A stretch of DNA of 7,611 bases, taken from contig JAGHTV010000335.1 of assembly GCA_018065165.1 (NCBI GenBank), forward strand, positions 1 through 7,611, given 5' to 3'. The notes under the pieces are model-generated. The model had not been told where the DNA came from. It was given only the letters and a program-made list of their open reading frames with translations, and ran no database searches. Each line of letters opens with the position of its first letter. Position 1 is the first letter of the stretch. Positions 6,238-7,611 of this stretch are shown here, in pieces. Source of the DNA: Candidatus Sodaliphilus fimicaballi (lineage in GTDB: Bacteria > Bacteroidota > Bacteroidia > Bacteroidales > Muribaculaceae). The translations under genes and the position numbers were made by a program.

Positions 6238-6246
6238 AAAACAAAA

Positions 6247-6600
6247 ATGTACACTATTTTTGCAATTCTTATTTTAATCGCATCAGTACTCCTGATTGGT
6301 GTTGTTCTCATTCAAAAGTCAAAGGGTGGCGGTCTCGCTGCTAACGTGAACAACTACAACCAGTTCATGGGTGTTCGCAAGACAACCGACTTTGTTGAGA
6401 AGGCTACTTGGGGTCTCGCAATCTTTATCTGCCTTCTTTCTATCGCATCTGCTTTTGTATCAGCACCTACAATGGTCGAGGCTGCTCCCCAAATCAAGAA
6501 GCTCCCCGCAACTGAGACTCAAGCTCCCGCGTTCCCCACTGAGCAAGGTCAAGAGGCTGCTGCTCCCGCTGCCGAGCAAGCTCCCGCCGCTCAAAAATAA
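6247..6600 (+). CDS. secG: Preprotein translocase subunit SecG
   Basis: A 117-aa SecG, the small inner-membrane subunit that assists SecYEG/SecA protein export. It has the family architecture: transmembrane helix 1 (about 3-23), the conserved QKSKGGGL turn (23-30), a cytoplasmic loop with NQFMG (38-42) and KTTDFVEKATW (45-55), and helix 2 (about 54-73). After helix 2 there is a roughly 40-residue Ala/Pro/Glu/Gln-rich tail (78-117), which lengthens the protein compared with short SecG forms; similar low-complexity tails are common in Bacteroidota SecG. The ATG at 6247 follows an A-rich leader and lies 9 nt after the previous stop. Codons shift to GCT/GGT/CGT/TCT compared with the preceding gene, consistent with strong expression. 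Identification is confident. Confidence 0.94.
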   Translation: MYTIFAILILIASVLLIGVVLIQKSKGGGLAANVNNYNQFMGVRKTTDFVEKATWGLAIFICLLSIASAFVSAPTMVEAAPQIKKLPATETQAPAFPTEQGQEAAAPAAEQAPAAQK

Positions 6601-6730
6601 GGAACCGTTTCCTAAAGAAAGTACAATATCACACCGCACGCACACTGCACCAGCCACTCAAGCACGAGAGGCCAAATGTGGGCGTGCTTGTGCTGTTTCT
6701 ATAGGTTCCTTGTAAGTTTTATAGTTTTTT
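6599..6730 (+). other. Spacer after secG with nested inverted repeats (possible structured RNA or terminator)
   Basis: The gap between secG and the cyclase gene holds a perfect 8-bp inverted repeat CAAGCACG (6659-6666)/CGTGCTTG (6683-6690) around a 16-nt loop. An outer 8-bp pair AAGGAACC (6599-6606)/GGTTCCTT (6704-6711) encloses it, and a short CAGC (6651-6654)/GCTG (6692-6695) pairing is possible between. T-rich sequence (6717-6730) follows the outer arm. The alternative hairpin AGGAA-CCGT-TTCCT (6600-6613) competes with the outer pair. This may be the end of the secG transcript or a small structured RNA. I do not recognise tRNA, SRP RNA or a known riboswitch in it. Confidence 0.4.
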
Positions 6731-6761
6731 AACACAACAGAAATAAGCGTCTCCCCCTACG

Positions 6762-7611
6762 ATGAAAATGGCAATATACATCGCTCTTGCAACAGCTGCA
6801 CTTTTAACTACCGCCTGCACGACTGCCACCACCGGCACCGAGGGCGAATCGAGTCAGGCCGTGACTGCCGCGGCACCACAATTTGATGCCGACTCGGCCT
6901 ATAGCTATGTTGCTGCACAGTGTGCCTTTGGTCCTCGCGTGCCAGCAACCGAAGCTCACGCACAGTGCGCCACCTATCTCACTCAAAGCCTGAATAAGTG
7001 GGCCGACAGCGTTATCGTGCAAGAGGCTCCCGTCACCACATTTGACGGCAAGCGTCTCACTGCCAAGAACATCATTGCCCAGATCAATCCCACTGCCGAG
7101 GGCCGCATCTTGCTAGTGGCACACTGGGACTGCCGCCCCTGGGCCGACCAAGACCCCGATCCCGCCAAGCATAAGGAACCTGTAATGGGAGCCAACGACG
7201 CCGCCAGCGGTGTGGGCGTGCTCATGGAAATTGCACGCCAGCTCAAGGCAACTCCCTCACAAGTGGGTGTCGACATCCTGCTGGTAGATGTAGAGGACTG
7301 GGGCAATACCGACGACGAGGACAGCTGGGCACTGGGCACACAGTACTGGGCCAAGCATCCACATGTAGCCGACTACAAACCACTGTATGGCATACTGCTC
7401 GATATGGTGGGCGCACGCGGAGCGCAATTTGCCCCCGAGTACTACTCGGCACAGAACGCCCCCGATGTGGTACAACTCGTGTGGGGAGTGGCACGCAGCA
7501 GCGGTTACAGCTCATTCTTCAAGAGTGAGGGCGGCGGCGGCGTGACCGACGATCATGTAGCCATTAACCAAGCAGTCATTCCCTGTATCGACATCATCGA
7601 CATGCGTATGG
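6762..7611 (+). CDS. Glutaminyl-peptide cyclotransferase, M28-fold, probable lipoprotein (3' end cut by window)
   Basis: The first 283 residues of a type II (animal-like) glutaminyl cyclase, which converts N-terminal Gln of exported proteins to pyroglutamate. No stop is reached before the window ends; the family is usually about 320-340 aa. The N terminus is a short signal sequence followed by LTTAC, with Cys19 a plausible lipidation site, although Thr at -3 is a weak lipobox. The single-zinc centre is visible: Asp146 in GANDAASG (143-150), Glu178 as probable acid/base and Asp179 as probable ligand in VEDWG (177-181; bacterial members often have EDYG or similar), and His265 in TDDHVAI (262-268). 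The block AHWDCRPWAD (120-129) is also typical. A general M28 aminopeptidase is the alternative, but this motif set fits cyclases better. The start is the ATG at 6762; a second ATG two codons later is possible. It lies 161 nt after secG, perhaps with its own promoter. Confidence 0.85.
   Translation, partial: MKMAIYIALATAALLTTACTTATTGTEGESSQAVTAAAPQFDADSAYSYVAAQCAFGPRVPATEAHAQCATYLTQSLNKWADSVIVQEAPVTTFDGKRLTAKNIIAQINPTAEGRILLVAHWDCRPWADQDPDPAKHKEPVMGANDAASGVGVLMEIARQLKATPSQVGVDILLVDVEDWGNTDDEDSWALGTQYWAKHPHVADYKPLYGILLDMVGARGAQFAPEYYSAQNAPDVVQLVWGVARSSGYSSFFKSEGGGGVTDDHVAINQAVIPCIDIIDMRM

Noticed and set aside
6717..6735. TAGTTTTT as a -7 box for the cyclase gene
   Set aside because: It lacks the final G and has no -33 element at the right distance; a promoter here remains possible but unsupported.
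1..7611. CRISPR arrays, tRNA/rRNA genes, insertion sequences, integrase or toxin-antitoxin genes
   Set aside because: I looked on both strands and saw no repeat-spacer arrays, tRNA T-loop signatures, transposase motifs or paired short genes.

Overview
The window looks like chromosomal DNA from a member of the Bacteroidales, of the Muribaculaceae/Prevotellaceae kind. Three things suggest this. Two intergenic regions carry perfect TAnnTTTG -7 promoter boxes, the Bacteroidota housekeeping promoter signature. Starts lack clear Shine-Dalgarno sequences and sit in A-rich leaders. The gene content is also typical: a succinate/acetate-type CoA-transferase, an acyltransferase followed by a receiverless sigma-54 activator and secG, and a type II glutaminyl cyclase. 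The family or genus cannot be fixed from the sequence alone. There are no tRNAs, rRNAs, insertion sequences, integrases or CRISPR arrays, and this reads as core genome. All genes are on the + strand.

Layout. (1) 46-1548: CoA-transferase of the acetyl-CoA hydrolase/succinyl-CoA:acetate CoA-transferase family, closed by a strong intrinsic terminator. (2) 1549-1851: gene-poor spacer with a 22-nt direct repeat, a TTTTCG-rich tract and a promoter. (3) 1852-3228: a likely two-gene unit, a secreted S1/P1-type zinc nuclease followed 6 nt later by an unusual protein with an N-terminal zinc ribbon, an FtsK-gamma-like winged helix and a C-terminal membrane anchor. (4) 3229-3362: spacer with a perfect 7-bp inverted repeat just upstream of a perfect -7 box. 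(5) 3363-6600: a tightly packed four-gene unit: LPLAT-fold acyltransferase, sigma-54 activator lacking a receiver domain, acidic protein with a C-terminal TPR-like module, and SecG. (6) 6601-6761: spacer with nested inverted repeats. (7) 6762-end: lipoprotein-like, M28-fold glutaminyl-peptide cyclotransferase, cut by the window edge.

How the genes fit together. The right half has an envelope theme: lipid acylation, a sigma-54 activator, a translocon subunit, and an enzyme that in this phylum caps new N-terminal glutamines on exported proteins. The left half is fermentation (succinate/acetate/propionate CoA exchange) and extracytoplasmic nucleic-acid degradation. The most unusual protein is the zinc ribbon-FtsK gamma-TM protein: it has the DNA-reading fold of the FtsK translocase without any motor. 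I do not see a clear multi-gene novel defence or mobile system here. The best leads are this protein, the operator-like palindrome at 3261-3277, and the GAFTDA variant in the sigma-54 activator.
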